A DNA stretch of 64,000 nt from an uncultured Alphaproteobacteria bacterium (GTDB taxonomy: Bacteria > Pseudomonadota > Alphaproteobacteria > HIMB59 > GCA-002718135), in contig CACJRY010000006.1 in the NCBI GenBank assembly GCA_902595855.1, positions 33,761 to 97,760 of the forward strand, read 5' to 3'. Under the pieces are notes generated by a model. The model searched no databases. It had not been told where the DNA came from and was given only the letters and a program-made list of their open reading frames with translations. Below are positions 52,316 to 61,568 of this stretch, piece after piece. The stretch's first letter is position 1, and each line of letters opens with the position of its first letter. The translations under genes and the position numbers were made by a program.

Positions 52316-53317
52316 ATGAGTATAAAAACATACAGAGAAGCTATTAACGAAGCTCTTCTTCAAGAGATGAAAAAAGATGAAAATGTCATTGTTATTGGTG
52401 AAGATGTTGCAGGAGGTGCTGGCACTAATGGTGAGCAAGATGCATGGGGAGGTGTTCTTGGCGTTACAAAAGGTTTGCTTAAACATTTTGGAAGAGAAAG
52501 AATCATAGATACACCTATCACTGAAACTGCGATTATGGGAATGGCTTCTGGCGCTGCTTTAACAGGACTTAGACCTGTTGCAGAATTGATGTTTGTTGAT
52601 TTTATGGGTGTCTGTTTTGATCAAATATTAAATCAGACAGCTAAGTTTAGATATATGTTTGGTGGAAAAGCAGTAACTCCTCTAACAATACGAACAATGT
52701 ATGGAGGTGGGTTAAGAGCTGCTAGCCAGCACAGTCAGTGTTTATATCCTATGTTTACGCATGTGCCTGGTATTAAAGTTGTACTCCCCTCTAATCCTTA
52801 CGATGCAAAAGGTTTATTAATACAATCAATACGAGATAATGATCCTGTTATTTTTATGGAACACAAAAATCTTTATGACACTTCAGGTGATGTTCCAGAT
52901 GAGTCATATTCAATTCCTTTCGGTGAGGCTAATTTTACTAGAGAAGGTAAAGACTTAACTTTCATTGCTATGGGTCAAACAGTTGCTATATGTAACAATG
53001 TTGCAGACACTTTAAAAAAAGAAGGTAAAACTTGTACTGTTCTTGATTTAAGAACTTTATCACCATTAGATGAAGATTCTATATTAGAGGCAGCTGAGGA
53101 AACAGGAAAAGTAGTTATTGTAGATGAGTCTTATCCAAGATGTAATGTTGCAACTGATATATCAGCATTAATTTGTCAGAACTCATTTGACTCTCTAAAA
53201 GCTGGAATTAAAATGGTCACACCACCTCACACACCTGTACCCTTTTCTCCTCCACTAGAAGATTTATACCTACCTAGTGAAGAAAAAGTTCTTAATGCTG
53301 CAAAAGAAATTCTCTAA
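52316..53317 (+). CDS. acoB: TPP-dependent dehydrogenase E1 beta (AcoB-like)
   Basis: 333 residues of the E1 beta family: VIGEDVAGGAGTNG and GVTKGLLKHFG near the N-terminus, DTPITETAIMGMASGAA in the centre, RAASQHSQCLYPMF with the active-site His, and the transketolase C-domain IVDESYPRCNVA. It forms the active site jointly with the alpha subunit. It starts 15 bases after acoA with an AAGGA ribosome site and ends 6 bases before the lipoyl-hydrolase gene. Confidence 0.87.
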   Translation: MSIKTYREAINEALLQEMKKDENVIVIGEDVAGGAGTNGEQDAWGGVLGVTKGLLKHFGRERIIDTPITETAIMGMASGAALTGLRPVAELMFVDFMGVCFDQILNQTAKFRYMFGGKAVTPLTIRTMYGGGLRAASQHSQCLYPMFTHVPGIKVVLPSNPYDAKGLLIQSIRDNDPVIFMEHKNLYDTSGDVPDESYSIPFGEANFTREGKDLTFIAMGQTVAICNNVADTLKKEGKTCTVLDLRTLSPLDEDSILEAAEETGKVVIVDESYPRCNVATDISALICQNSFDSLKAGIKMVTPPHTPVPFSPPLEDLYLPSEEKVLNAAKEIL

Positions 53318-53323
53318 ACTATT

Positions 53324-54445
53324 GTGAGTAGTAACTTAATAGCTATAACTATGCCTAAGTGGGGTCTTTCGATGAAAGAAGGTTCAATTTTGAAATGGAT
53401 CAAATCAAATGGAGATAATATTTCAAAAGGAGATATGATTTTAGAAATTGAAACAGAAAAAGTTGTAAACGAAATGGAGTCACCAGAAGATGGTAAAATT
53501 CTTAAAATATGTGCTAATGAAGGTGACACAGTACCTGTTGGATCTTTAATTGCAGTTTGTGGTAAAAAAGATGCATCAGATGATGAAATTGATTCATTTA
53601 TTGAGGAATTTAACTCAAATTTTAAAGCTGATATTAATTTAGAAGAAAGTGAAGAAGATAGAAATGAAAAAATAAAAGTTTCTGATTTAGAAATAAATTT
53701 TATTAAAAATATTAATTCAAATAAAGAAAATATTTTATTTATTCATGGCTTTGGTGGAGATTTGAATAATTGGATGTTCAATCAAAACGATCTATCAGAA
53801 AGATTTAATACTTATGCAATTGATCTACCTGGGCATGGTATGTCTGAGAAAAAAATACATAACTCAACTTTAGATGAATTAGCAAATTTAATATCGTCTT
53901 TTTGTATTGCAAATGATGTTAAATCTGTAAATTTAGTAGGTCATTCTTTTGGTGCGGGTATTTCAATAAAAACTGCTTCTTTATATCCCGATCTAATAAA
54001 TACTCTAACATTAATTAGCCCTATTGGTTTAGGAAAAGAAATTGACTCGGCTTATATAGAAAATTTTATTAATGCTGAATCAAGAAGAGATTTAAAAAAA
54101 GAAATTGAAAAACTTTATTATAACTCCGATATTATAACTCGTGATATGTTAAATGAAGTTTTAAAATTTTTGAGAATAGATAATGTTCAAACCACTCTTT
54201 CAAAAATACAAAATGAAATTATCATTAATGGTGAACAAAAAAACAATTTGATAGATGAAATTAATTCTATCAAAGTGCCTATTTGTGTAGTTTGGGGCAA
54301 AGAAGATCAAATTATTCCATCAAATCACCATCAAGTTTTAAACGATAAAATAAAAATAATCATAGAAAAAGATTGTGGGCACATGGCGCATATAGAAAAA
54401 CCCTCATTGGTTAATGATGCAATAAACTCTATAATTTTAAGTTAA
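53324..54445 (+). CDS. acoC: Lipoyl-domain alpha/beta-hydrolase fusion (AcoC-like E2)
   Basis: 373 residues from a GTG. Residues 1-80 are a lipoyl domain with the modified lysine at 46 (ETEKVVNE). A short linker follows, then an alpha/beta-hydrolase: FIHGFGGDLNNW, nucleophile Ser208 in GHSFGAG, acid in WGKEDQI and His in CGHMAHIEKP. This fusion is typical of acetoin dehydrogenase AcoC, which lacks the usual acyltransferase domain. It would carry the acyl group from E1. No E3 (dihydrolipoamide dehydrogenase) gene is in the window, so it must be shared. Confidence 0.86.
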   Translation: MSSNLIAITMPKWGLSMKEGSILKWIKSNGDNISKGDMILEIETEKVVNEMESPEDGKILKICANEGDTVPVGSLIAVCGKKDASDDEIDSFIEEFNSNFKADINLEESEEDRNEKIKVSDLEINFIKNINSNKENILFIHGFGGDLNNWMFNQNDLSERFNTYAIDLPGHGMSEKKIHNSTLDELANLISSFCIANDVKSVNLVGHSFGAGISIKTASLYPDLINTLTLISPIGLGKEIDSAYIENFINAESRRDLKKEIEKLYYNSDIITRDMLNEVLKFLRIDNVQTTLSKIQNEIIINGEQKNNLIDEINSIKVPICVVWGKEDQIIPSNHHQVLNDKIKIIIEKDCGHMAHIEKPSLVNDAINSIILS

Positions 54446-54538
54446 TTTAGTTTTATCCAAATTAAATTTATTAATTAACATTCTTTTATATAAATATTCT
54501 TTATAGATTTATTCTCCTAGTATTTTATATTTAGAATT

Positions 54539-55387
54539 ATGAAAATTGGTTTTAATATGTTGTTATGGACAACAAATCTTGTTGAAGATCAGTTTGATTT
54601 ATTAAAAAAAATTAAAGATGTTGGTTACGATGGTATTGAAATACCAATATTTGGTGGGGAAGAAAAAGTTTCTCATTTTGCAAACATAGGAAAAGTTCTC
54701 AAAGATAATGGACTAGAATGTACAAGTGTAACTGTCATCCCTGATGAAGATAGAAGTCCAATTAGTGATAATGAAAAATCACGTTCAAATGCTTTAGAAT
54801 ATATGAAGTGGGCAATAGATTGCAGTGCTGCATTAGGAAGTGAAATTTTAGCAGGTCCTTATCATCAACCTCTAGGTATTTTTTCAGGGGAGCCACCTAC
54901 GCAAAAAGAAAAAGAACATGCTGCAAAAGTACACCAAGACGCTGCAGACTATGCTAAACAAGTATCTATTCAGCTATCAATTGAACCATTAAATAGATTT
55001 GAATGTTATTTTTTGAATATTGGTCAAGATGCTTCAGATTATGTAGATTTAGTTAATCGAGATAATTTTGGTTATTTGTATGATACTTTTCATGCGAATA
55101 TTGAAGAAAAAGATCCGGTTGGTGTAATCGGTAAAACAATAAAAAACATAAACCATATTCATATATCTGAAAATGATCGTGGAACACCTGGTAAAGGAAA
55201 CATCCCTTGGGAAGAAACTTTTGATGCTATAAAAAACTCAGGCTATGATGGTTGGTTGACCATAGAGGCTTTTGGTAGAGCATTGCCAGATTTGGCAGCT
55301 GCTACTAGAGTATGGAGAGATTTTTTTCCATCAAAAGAAGAAGTTTATGAAGAAGGTTACAAATTTATCAAAAATAACCTTAATTAG
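54539..55387 (+). CDS. Sugar phosphate isomerase/epimerase (ketose 3-epimerase-like)
   Basis: 282 residues, TIM barrel of the D-tagatose/psicose 3-epimerase and hydroxypyruvate-isomerase group. The metal-site residues appear in LSIEPLNRFECYF (Glu), YLYDTFHANIEE (Asp, His), NHIHISENDRGTPGKG (His, then the family DRGxxGxG loop) and WLTIEAFG (Glu). It probably epimerises a ketose at C3. It follows the Aco-type operon by 93 bases and overlaps the end of the convergent EamA gene by 8 bases. Confidence 0.84.
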   Translation: MKIGFNMLLWTTNLVEDQFDLLKKIKDVGYDGIEIPIFGGEEKVSHFANIGKVLKDNGLECTSVTVIPDEDRSPISDNEKSRSNALEYMKWAIDCSAALGSEILAGPYHQPLGIFSGEPPTQKEKEHAAKVHQDAADYAKQVSIQLSIEPLNRFECYFLNIGQDASDYVDLVNRDNFGYLYDTFHANIEEKDPVGVIGKTIKNINHIHISENDRGTPGKGNIPWEETFDAIKNSGYDGWLTIEAFGRALPDLAAATRVWRDFFPSKEEVYEEGYKFIKNNLN

Positions 55388-56240
55388 ATTTAGTCTGATT
55401 TCTAATTACAAATACTCCTGAAGACGCAATTACTATTGCACCAATAATAGTAGGTATATCAGGTATGTCACTATAAAATATGTAACCAAAAATAATTGCC
55501 CAAAAAATTAATGTAAAATGAAAAGGCTGTATTTTACTTGCAGGTGCTCTTGCTAAACCAATTATTAAAGAATAATGAGCGATTGTCATCATAACTCCAA
55601 TTAGAGGCAAAATAAAAAAAGAAAAATAAGTTAAAGGATGCCAATAATATAAGACTAAAGCAGTAATAATAATTAGACCAAATATAGACGTAAAAAATAA
55701 AGATGTTTCATCTGAATCATACTCAGAAGCCTTCTTTGTTATCACCTGATACAAAGCAAAGAAAAATCCAGCACCTAAAGGTAAGAGTGATTTAATATCA
55801 AAAATATCAAAGCCTGGCCTTAAAATAATTAATACCCCAATAAAACCAAAAATAATAACAGCCCATAATGCTCTTTCAATTTTTTCTCTTAAAATTAACA
55901 TTGATAAAATCACAACAAACACTGGAGCTAAAGAGGCAACACTATGAGCTGTAGCAAGGGATAAATATTTAAATGAAGAAACAAAAAAAACAGTTTCAAT
56001 TACAGAAACAATAGATCTACTTAATTGAATTTTAATATTTTTTGTTTTGTAAAAATATTTATTTTGTTTTCTTCTTGACTCGATTAAAGAAACAATAAGT
56101 AAACAAAGATATCTAAAAAAAATTATTTGAAAAATAGTATGATTAATTGTAGCATATTTTTGTATGACGTCAGATGAAGCAAAAATAAAAAAAGCTAAAG
56201 CGCCAAAAAAAATTCCAATATTTTCTCTTGATTTAATCAA
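55380..56240 (-). CDS. EamA/DMT family transporter
   Basis: 286 residues with ten membrane spans in two EamA repeats (FALIFASS-like start FFIFASSDVIQKYA; second repeat LLPLGAGFFFALYQVITKKA). It lies 5 bases after the second dhaL on the same strand, last of the dhaK-tpi-dhaL unit. It may import or export a pathway metabolite; the substrate is unknown. Confidence 0.8.
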   Translation of the reverse strand: MIKSRENIGIFFGALAFFIFASSDVIQKYATINHTIFQIIFFRYLCLLIVSLIESRRKQNKYFYKTKNIKIQLSRSIVSVIETVFFVSSFKYLSLATAHSVASLAPVFVVILSMLILREKIERALWAVIIFGFIGVLIILRPGFDIFDIKSLLPLGAGFFFALYQVITKKASEYDSDETSLFFTSIFGLIIITALVLYYWHPLTYFSFFILPLIGVMMTIAHYSLIIGLARAPASKIQPFHFTLIFWAIIFGYIFYSDIPDIPTIIGAIVIASSGVFVIRNQTKSN

Positions 56241-56245
56241 TAAAT

Positions 56246-56890
56246 TTAGAATTTTTGAGCTGCTTCATGAAATGTCCTAAAAATTAGAGCACTAGAAGCT
56301 GCTCCAGGATCAATATGCCCCTTACTTCTCTCACCCAGTTTACTTGATCTGCCTTTTTTAGATAACATTTCTTTAGTTGAAAGCATTGATTCATTTGCAG
56401 TTTGTGAGCCTTTTTCTAAAATTTCGATAATATCATCTGTATTGTTCGAAATTTCTTTTATTTTTTCTGCAGTCGGTAACCACACATCAAGCATAGTTTT
56501 ATCACCAAGGTTCGCTTTACCTCTATCCTGAATTCCTTTTGCTGCTGCCTCAAAAAAATCAGCTATTTGAGAGCTATTAATAACAGATAAATCTTTTAAT
56601 TTTGCCCCTCCCCTCATTAGAGCTGTAGCATATAGGGGGCCTGCCGAAGCTCCAACAGCACTTAAAAAACTTGAGGCTATTTGCATACAAATTTTATCAA
56701 ATGCTAAATTATCTTCAAGGGTTGTTATTTTTTCTTTTACAGCATTCCAACCAATACTCATAGTAACACCGTGATCCCCATCTCCCGTGGCCCTATCTAA
56801 CTCTGATAAATAATCTTTTTCTTTTTCAACATTGTCACATATTGATAAAATAATTTGGATAAATTCACTTGTATTTAATTCTTTTTTCAT
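56246..56890 (-). CDS. dhaL: Dihydroxyacetone-kinase-type subunit DhaL, second copy
   Basis: 214 residues with the DhaL signatures TGDGDHGVTM (near 31), VGASAGPLYATALM, LGDKTMLDVWLP and KGRSSKLGERSKGHIDPGA. It is clearly diverged from the copy at 40813. Its own DhaK is two genes upstream, with a triosephosphate-isomerase-like gene between. That order fits a kinase for a tetrulose or other ketose rather than for dihydroxyacetone alone. Confidence 0.87.
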   Translation of the reverse strand: MKKELNTSEFIQIILSICDNVEKEKDYLSELDRATGDGDHGVTMSIGWNAVKEKITTLEDNLAFDKICMQIASSFLSAVGASAGPLYATALMRGGAKLKDLSVINSSQIADFFEAAAKGIQDRGKANLGDKTMLDVWLPTAEKIKEISNNTDDIIEILEKGSQTANESMLSTKEMLSKKGRSSKLGERSKGHIDPGAASSALIFRTFHEAAQKF

Positions 56891-56894
56891 TTGT

Positions 56895-57643
56895 TTACAC
56901 TAATTTACATATATCTATAAAATTATTAGCATTAATTGCAGATCTTCCAATAAATATTCCATCTAGTTCAGGAATTTTTATCAATTTTTTTGCATTAAGC
57001 TTGTTTACACTACCTCCATAAATAATAATTATCTGATTCTGAGAAAAATTTAATTTTTTTATAAAATATTCACGTATTAATTTTATAGTTTCTGATACAT
57101 ATATGGCGCTTGCAGCATTATTTTTTCCAATAGCCCAAACAGGCTCATAGGCTAAAATTATTTTTTTATTTTGTTTTAATTTTATATTTTTAAACATCGT
57201 ATTAATTTTTTTAATTAATTCCTTTTTTCTGAATACAATATTTGATATTTTTTGTTCTTCACCAAAACATACTAATGGTATTAAATTTTTTTTAATTGCT
57301 TGAATAATTTTTTTATTTACTAGGATGTCAGTCTCATTAAAATATTTATATCTTTCAGCATGTCCAATTTCTACTATTTTGCAACCACAAGACTTTACCA
57401 TAGCTGCAGAAATTTCACCTGTATAAGGACCATAATCTTCATGGTGAATATTTTGAGCTCCAAGTATAATTGGTAATTCTTTTAAATATTTTTGAAATGT
57501 AGTTAAGGACGTGTAGGGAGGAATTATAAAAAAATTAAAATTTTTTTTTTAAGATATTTTTTTTTCTTTAGTAATGTATCTATGTATCGATGAGTTTGAA
57601 TAATATCATTATTCATTTTCCAACTTGTACCAATCCACTTCAT
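56895..57643 (-). pseudogene. tpiA: Triosephosphate-isomerase-like gene with a one-base frameshift
   Basis: The gene starts at 57643 (MKWIGTSWKMNN) and is in frame for 39 codons to a stop at 57524. It resumes in another frame as FFIIPPYTSLTTFQKYLKELP and runs to 56895 with GHAER, AYEPVWAIG and YGGSVNK. Adding one base in the tracts at 57528-57550 (A7 or T10 on the plus strand) restores a 249-residue protein, the normal length. Lys of WKMN, His of GHAER and Glu of YEPVW are kept, but the usual NWKMN Asn is Ser. It sits tightly between dhaK and dhaL, like EryH/LerI-type tetrulose-phosphate isomerases. The frameshift may be real or a sequence error. Confidence 0.82.
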
Positions 57644-57652
57644 AAGTATATC

Positions 57653-58678
57653 CTAAACTCTAAACATAGAGCATAATGTTTCACGCTCTAATAAAGGTTG
57701 CAATTCTTCATCTAATTTCATCAAAGTAATAGATGCTCCGTTCATTTCCAAAGAGGTTACATATTCACCAACAAATGAAGAATGAATTTCAATTTGATTT
57801 TTGTTCAATATTTCGTAAGTTTTTCGATACATAATATAAAGCTCCATAAGAGGTGTAGAGCCTAAACCATTTACCAAAACACTTACTTTTTTTGATCCAC
57901 CCATTTCATTAAGTATTCTATCCATTAGTTCAGTAGTGATTTCATCGGCTGATTGTAACAAACCCTTTCTAACGCCTGCCTCACCATGAATTCCTAGACC
58001 TATTTCCATTTCATTATCTTCTAATACAAAACTTGGCTCTAAGGTATGAGGCAAAGAGCATGGACCAAGAGCAACACCCATAGAGATAGTCATATCATTT
58101 GCTTTTTCTGCTAAACGACAGACATCATCTAATTCCATACCCGTATCAGCAGCTGCACCAGCAATTTTAAATACATAAAAGTCTCCTGCTACCCCTCTTC
58201 TCTCAGATTTTTTATCAAGTGGTGCTGAAGCTACATCATCAGTAACTAAAACAGTTTTAACAGGTATGTCTTCCATCTGGCACATTTCAGCAGCCATATC
58301 AAAATTCATTATATCTCCAGCGTAGTTGCCATACATATAGACAACGCCTTTTCCCCCATTAATGGCTTTTGTTGCATCAACAATAGGATCTGGTGAGGGT
58401 GATGCAAAAACATTACCTATAGCTGCACCATCTGCCAGTCCTTTTCCAACGTATCCTAAAAATGCAGGTTCATGACCAGAGCCTCCTCCTATCAATACAC
58501 CAACTTTATCTTTAATGGGTGCATCTTTTCTAACAACTGCTCTTTTATTATTGTTTGCAAATTTTAATAAATCACTATGAGCAAGAACTATGCCCTCTAC
58601 CATTTCATCAACAACTTGATATGGATCGTTAATAATTTTTTTAAAAGCCATGCCATCATTAAACATTTTTTTATTCAA
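57653..58678 (-). CDS. dhaK: Dihydroxyacetone-kinase-type subunit DhaK, second copy
   Basis: 341 residues: IGGGSGHEPAFLGYVGKGL near 63, GNYAGDIMNFDMA near 118, and GLGIHGEAGVRKG near 229 with the substrate-binding His. It differs from the first copy in an Ala for Ser in the NYSGD motif and in a longer N-terminus. It heads the operon dhaK-tpi-dhaL-eamA and stands divergent from an RpiB-like isomerase 30 bases away. L-erythrulose kinases of the LerK type belong to this family; that substrate is inferred. Confidence 0.87.
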   Translation of the reverse strand: MNKKMFNDGMAFKKIINDPYQVVDEMVEGIVLAHSDLLKFANNNKRAVVRKDAPIKDKVGVLIGGGSGHEPAFLGYVGKGLADGAAIGNVFASPSPDPIVDATKAINGGKGVVYMYGNYAGDIMNFDMAAEMCQMEDIPVKTVLVTDDVASAPLDKKSERRGVAGDFYVFKIAGAAADTGMELDDVCRLAEKANDMTISMGVALGPCSLPHTLEPSFVLEDNEMEIGLGIHGEAGVRKGLLQSADEITTELMDRILNEMGGSKKVSVLVNGLGSTPLMELYIMYRKTYEILNKNQIEIHSSFVGEYVTSLEMNGASITLMKLDEELQPLLERETLCSMFRV

Positions 58679-58708
58679 AATATCAATAATAATGTATAAT
58701 AAATTTTA

Positions 58709-59158
58709 GTGGAAAAAATTAAAGTAATTCTTGGGGCGGATCATTTAGGCCTACCATTAAAAAATTCTATCAAAGAACATTTAATTAATAATGATTATGA
58801 AGTCGAAGATATTGGAGTTAATGAAAACAATCCTATAGATTATCCTGATATTGGGGAAAAATTAGCTAAAGAAATAGCTAATTCAAATTATCAAAGAGGG
58901 ATACTATTTTGTGGAACTGGCGCTGGAATGGCTATAGTTGCTAATAAAGTTAAAGGCGTGAGAGCAGTTTGTATTAATGATCCCTATACAGCTGAGAGAG
59001 CAATTGCCTCTAATAATGCGCAAGTAGTTACAATGGGAACTCTCATCACTGGTCCAGAAGTTGCAAAAAAACTAGTTGATATTTGGCTCTCAAATGAATT
59101 TCAAGGTGGAGGGTCAGCTAAAAAAGTTGAAAAGATAAATAAACTTGATCAATCATAA
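58709..59158 (+). CDS. rpiB: RpiB/LacAB-family sugar phosphate isomerase
   Basis: 149 residues from a GTG. Motifs are LGADHLGLPLKNSI (near 8), EDIGVNENNPIDYPDIGEK, the active-site Cys in FCGTGAGMAIVANK (near 70) and GVRAVCINDPYTAE. This family isomerises ribose-5-phosphate, galactose-6-phosphate or, as EryI/DerI, D-erythrulose-4-phosphate to erythrose-4-phosphate. Standing divergent from dhaK and the triosephosphate-isomerase-like gene, the last role is the best fit, by inference. Confidence 0.85.
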   Translation: MEKIKVILGADHLGLPLKNSIKEHLINNDYEVEDIGVNENNPIDYPDIGEKLAKEIANSNYQRGILFCGTGAGMAIVANKVKGVRAVCINDPYTAERAIASNNAQVVTMGTLITGPEVAKKLVDIWLSNEFQGGGSAKKVEKINKLDQS

Positions 59159-59251
59159 ATTTCCGAAAAAAAATATATAAAAAAAGTTTATTGGTTTTTA
59201 ATTTCTATCAAATAATTCTATACTTCAAGTTAATTTAAACTTGGAGGAATT

Positions 59252-60394
59252 TTGAGTAAATTAAAATTAGGTATGGTAGGTGGTGGTCAAGGTGCTTTCA
59301 TTGGCTCTGTCCACCGAATAGCATCAAGAATTGATGATCATTATGAGTTGGTTGCTGGATCTTTAGCTAGTAATCCTGAAGTTGCACATGCATCTGCTAA
59401 AGAATTGGGGATTGCAGAAGATAGATCTTATTCAACATATGCAGAAATGGCAGAAAAAGAATCAAATTTAGAAAACGGAATAGATGTTGTATCTGTTGTT
59501 ACGCCTAATCATCTTCATTATCCAATTGCAGAATCTTTTATAAAAAAAGGTATACATGTTATTTGCGATAAACCACTTACACATAATTTAGAAGATGCTG
59601 AAAAATTTTACGAATGTGTAAAAAATTCTAAAGCTTTATTCGCTTTAACTCATAATTACACAGGTTATCCAATGGTAAGACAAGCAAGAGAAATGTGTCG
59701 TAATGGATCAATTGGAAAATTAAGAGTCATACAAGTTGAATATGCTCAAGATTGGCTGACATTACCAATTGAAAATGAAGGACAAAAACAAGCATCATGG
59801 AGAACTGATCCCTCAAAAGCTGGAATGGGAGGTTCTATAGGAGATATTGGAAGTCATGCATTTAATTTAGCAGATTTTATTACTGGCGCAAAACTTACAG
59901 AATTATGTGCAGACATAAGTAGTTTCGTTGAAGGAAGAAAAAATGATGATAATGCTCATGTGCTACTTAGATACGATAATGGCGTTAAAGGAATGTTATG
60001 GTCATCTCAAGTGGCGCCAGGAAATGAAAATGCATTAAAGATAAGAATTTATGGCGATAAAGGTGGTTTGGAGTGGGAGCAAGAAAATCCAAATTATTTA
60101 AAAGTGGATATTTTTGGTGAAGCAAAAAAAATAATTCGACGAGCAGGTAATGAAACTATGGATATTGCTGGGAGAGTTACAAGAATACCACCAGGTCATC
60201 CAGAAGGTTATTTAGAAGGATTTGCAAATATTTATTCAGATTTTGCAAAACAAATTCAATCACTTAAAAATAATCAAAAAATAGAAGATGAATTACTCTT
60301 AGTTCCTTCAATTGAAGATGGTTTAAAGGGTGTAAAATTTATTTCTAAGGTTGTTGAGTCTGGTTTAGGTGGAAGTAAGTGGTTAAAATTTTAA
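59252..60394 (+). CDS. Gfo/Idh/MocA family oxidoreductase
   Basis: 380 residues from a TTG supported by GGAGG five bases upstream. The NAD-binding N-domain begins LGMVGGGQGAFIG, and the family EKP motif reads CDKPLTHN (near 110). The catalytic region GGSIGDIGSHAFNLADF carries the usual GxxxDxxxH. These enzymes oxidise or reduce cyclitols, sugars and sugar acids. It is the first of a plus-strand series with a second member, an isomerase and a PfkB kinase. Confidence 0.87.
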   Translation: MSKLKLGMVGGGQGAFIGSVHRIASRIDDHYELVAGSLASNPEVAHASAKELGIAEDRSYSTYAEMAEKESNLENGIDVVSVVTPNHLHYPIAESFIKKGIHVICDKPLTHNLEDAEKFYECVKNSKALFALTHNYTGYPMVRQAREMCRNGSIGKLRVIQVEYAQDWLTLPIENEGQKQASWRTDPSKAGMGGSIGDIGSHAFNLADFITGAKLTELCADISSFVEGRKNDDNAHVLLRYDNGVKGMLWSSQVAPGNENALKIRIYGDKGGLEWEQENPNYLKVDIFGEAKKIIRRAGNETMDIAGRVTRIPPGHPEGYLEGFANIYSDFAKQIQSLKNNQKIEDELLLVPSIEDGLKGVKFISKVVESGLGGSKWLKF

Positions 60395-60408
60395 TATAGG
60401 AGGTTAAA

Positions 60409-61557
60409 ATGAAAAAAAAATTAAGAGTTGGTATGATTGGTTATGGCTTTATGGGAAAAGCTCATACTAATGCTTTTCGTCAAGCTGCAAAATTTTTTCC
60501 AGATCTTCCATATGAACCTGAATTAAAAATGTTTTGTGCAAGAAATGAAGAACGTGCAAAAAGTTTTGCCTCAAATTGGGGATATGAAAAAGTTGTTACT
60601 GATTGGAGAGAAGTTGTAGAGAGTAAAGAAATAGATGTGATAGATATTTGTGCTCCTAATAATATGCACCGTGATATTGCTATTGCTGCTGCAGAAAATG
60701 GTAAGTGGGTTTTAACAGAAAAGCCTCTTTCACTTAACGTTGCAGAAGGAGAAGAGATGGTTGCGGCTGTTGAGAAAGCAGGTGTTCCTAATATGGTTTG
60801 GTACAACTACAGACGAATACCTTCTGTAACACTAGCAAAAAATATTATTGATAGAGGTTCTTTAGGGAGAATATTTCATTATCGAGCTAATTTTCTTCAA
60901 GACTGGACAATTTCATCAGATTTACCTCAAGGTGGAGAGGGTTTATGGAGATTAGATGTAGATGTAGCAGGAAGTGGTGTGACTGGAGATTTATTGGCCC
61001 ATTGTATTGATACTGCTATGTGGTTAAATGGTGCAATTACTGAAGTAAGCGCTATGACAGAAACATTTATTAAAGAAAGGACACATAGTCTTACTGGAAA
61101 AGTTCAAAAAGTTGGAATTGATGACGCCTGTGCATTTCTTGCTAAATTTGAAAATGGATCATTGGCAATATTTGAGTCAACCCGATATGCTCGTGGTCAT
61201 AAGGCTTTATATACATTTGAAATTAATGGAGAAAATTCTTCAATAGCATGGGATCTGCATGATCTTCATCGTTTAAAATATTTCGATCATAGTGATGAGT
61301 CAATTGTACGTGGTTGGAGAGATATACATGTAACAGATGGTGATCAACCATATATGGATAAATGGTGGGTGCCTGGGCTCAATATAGGGTTTGAACATTC
61401 TTTTACGCACGGAGTGGCTGATTTTTTAGCTTCTGTAGATAGTGAAAATAAAGCACAACCAGATTTCAGAAATGCATTACAAACTCAAAAAGTTTGCGAA
61501 GCAGTAATTAATTCAGGAAATACTAAGCAATGGCAAAAAACTAATGTTGACTTGTAA
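60409..61557 (+). CDS. Gfo/Idh/MocA family oxidoreductase, second member
   Basis: 382 residues with [17 protein letters not shown] at the N-terminus, [13 protein letters not shown] near 105 and [18 protein letters not shown] as catalytic region (Asp and His kept). AGGAGG lies 7 bases upstream of the ATG. It is distinct from its neighbour, so the two probably act on successive or epimeric intermediates, such as a 3-keto sugar route. Substrates are unknown. Confidence 0.88.
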   Translation: MKKKLRVGMIGYGFMGKAHTNAFRQAAKFFPDLPYEPELKMFCARNEERAKSFASNWGYEKVVTDWREVVESKEIDVIDICAPNNMHRDIAIAAAENGKWVLTEKPLSLNVAEGEEMVAAVEKAGVPNMVWYNYRRIPSVTLAKNIIDRGSLGRIFHYRANFLQDWTISSDLPQGGEGLWRLDVDVAGSGVTGDLLAHCIDTAMWLNGAITEVSAMTETFIKERTHSLTGKVQKVGIDDACAFLAKFENGSLAIFESTRYARGHKALYTFEINGENSSIAWDLHDLHRLKYFDHSDESIVRGWRDIHVTDGDQPYMDKWWVPGLNIGFEHSFTHGVADFLASVDSENKAQPDFRNALQTQKVCEAVINSGNTKQWQKTNVDL

Positions 61558-61568
61558 GGAAAATTAAA

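Noticed and set aside
57524..57643. Independent 39-residue gene
   Set aside because: Its residues (MKWIGTSWKMNN) are the N-terminus of the triosephosphate-isomerase-like protein, so it is the first part of the frameshifted gene, not a separate one.
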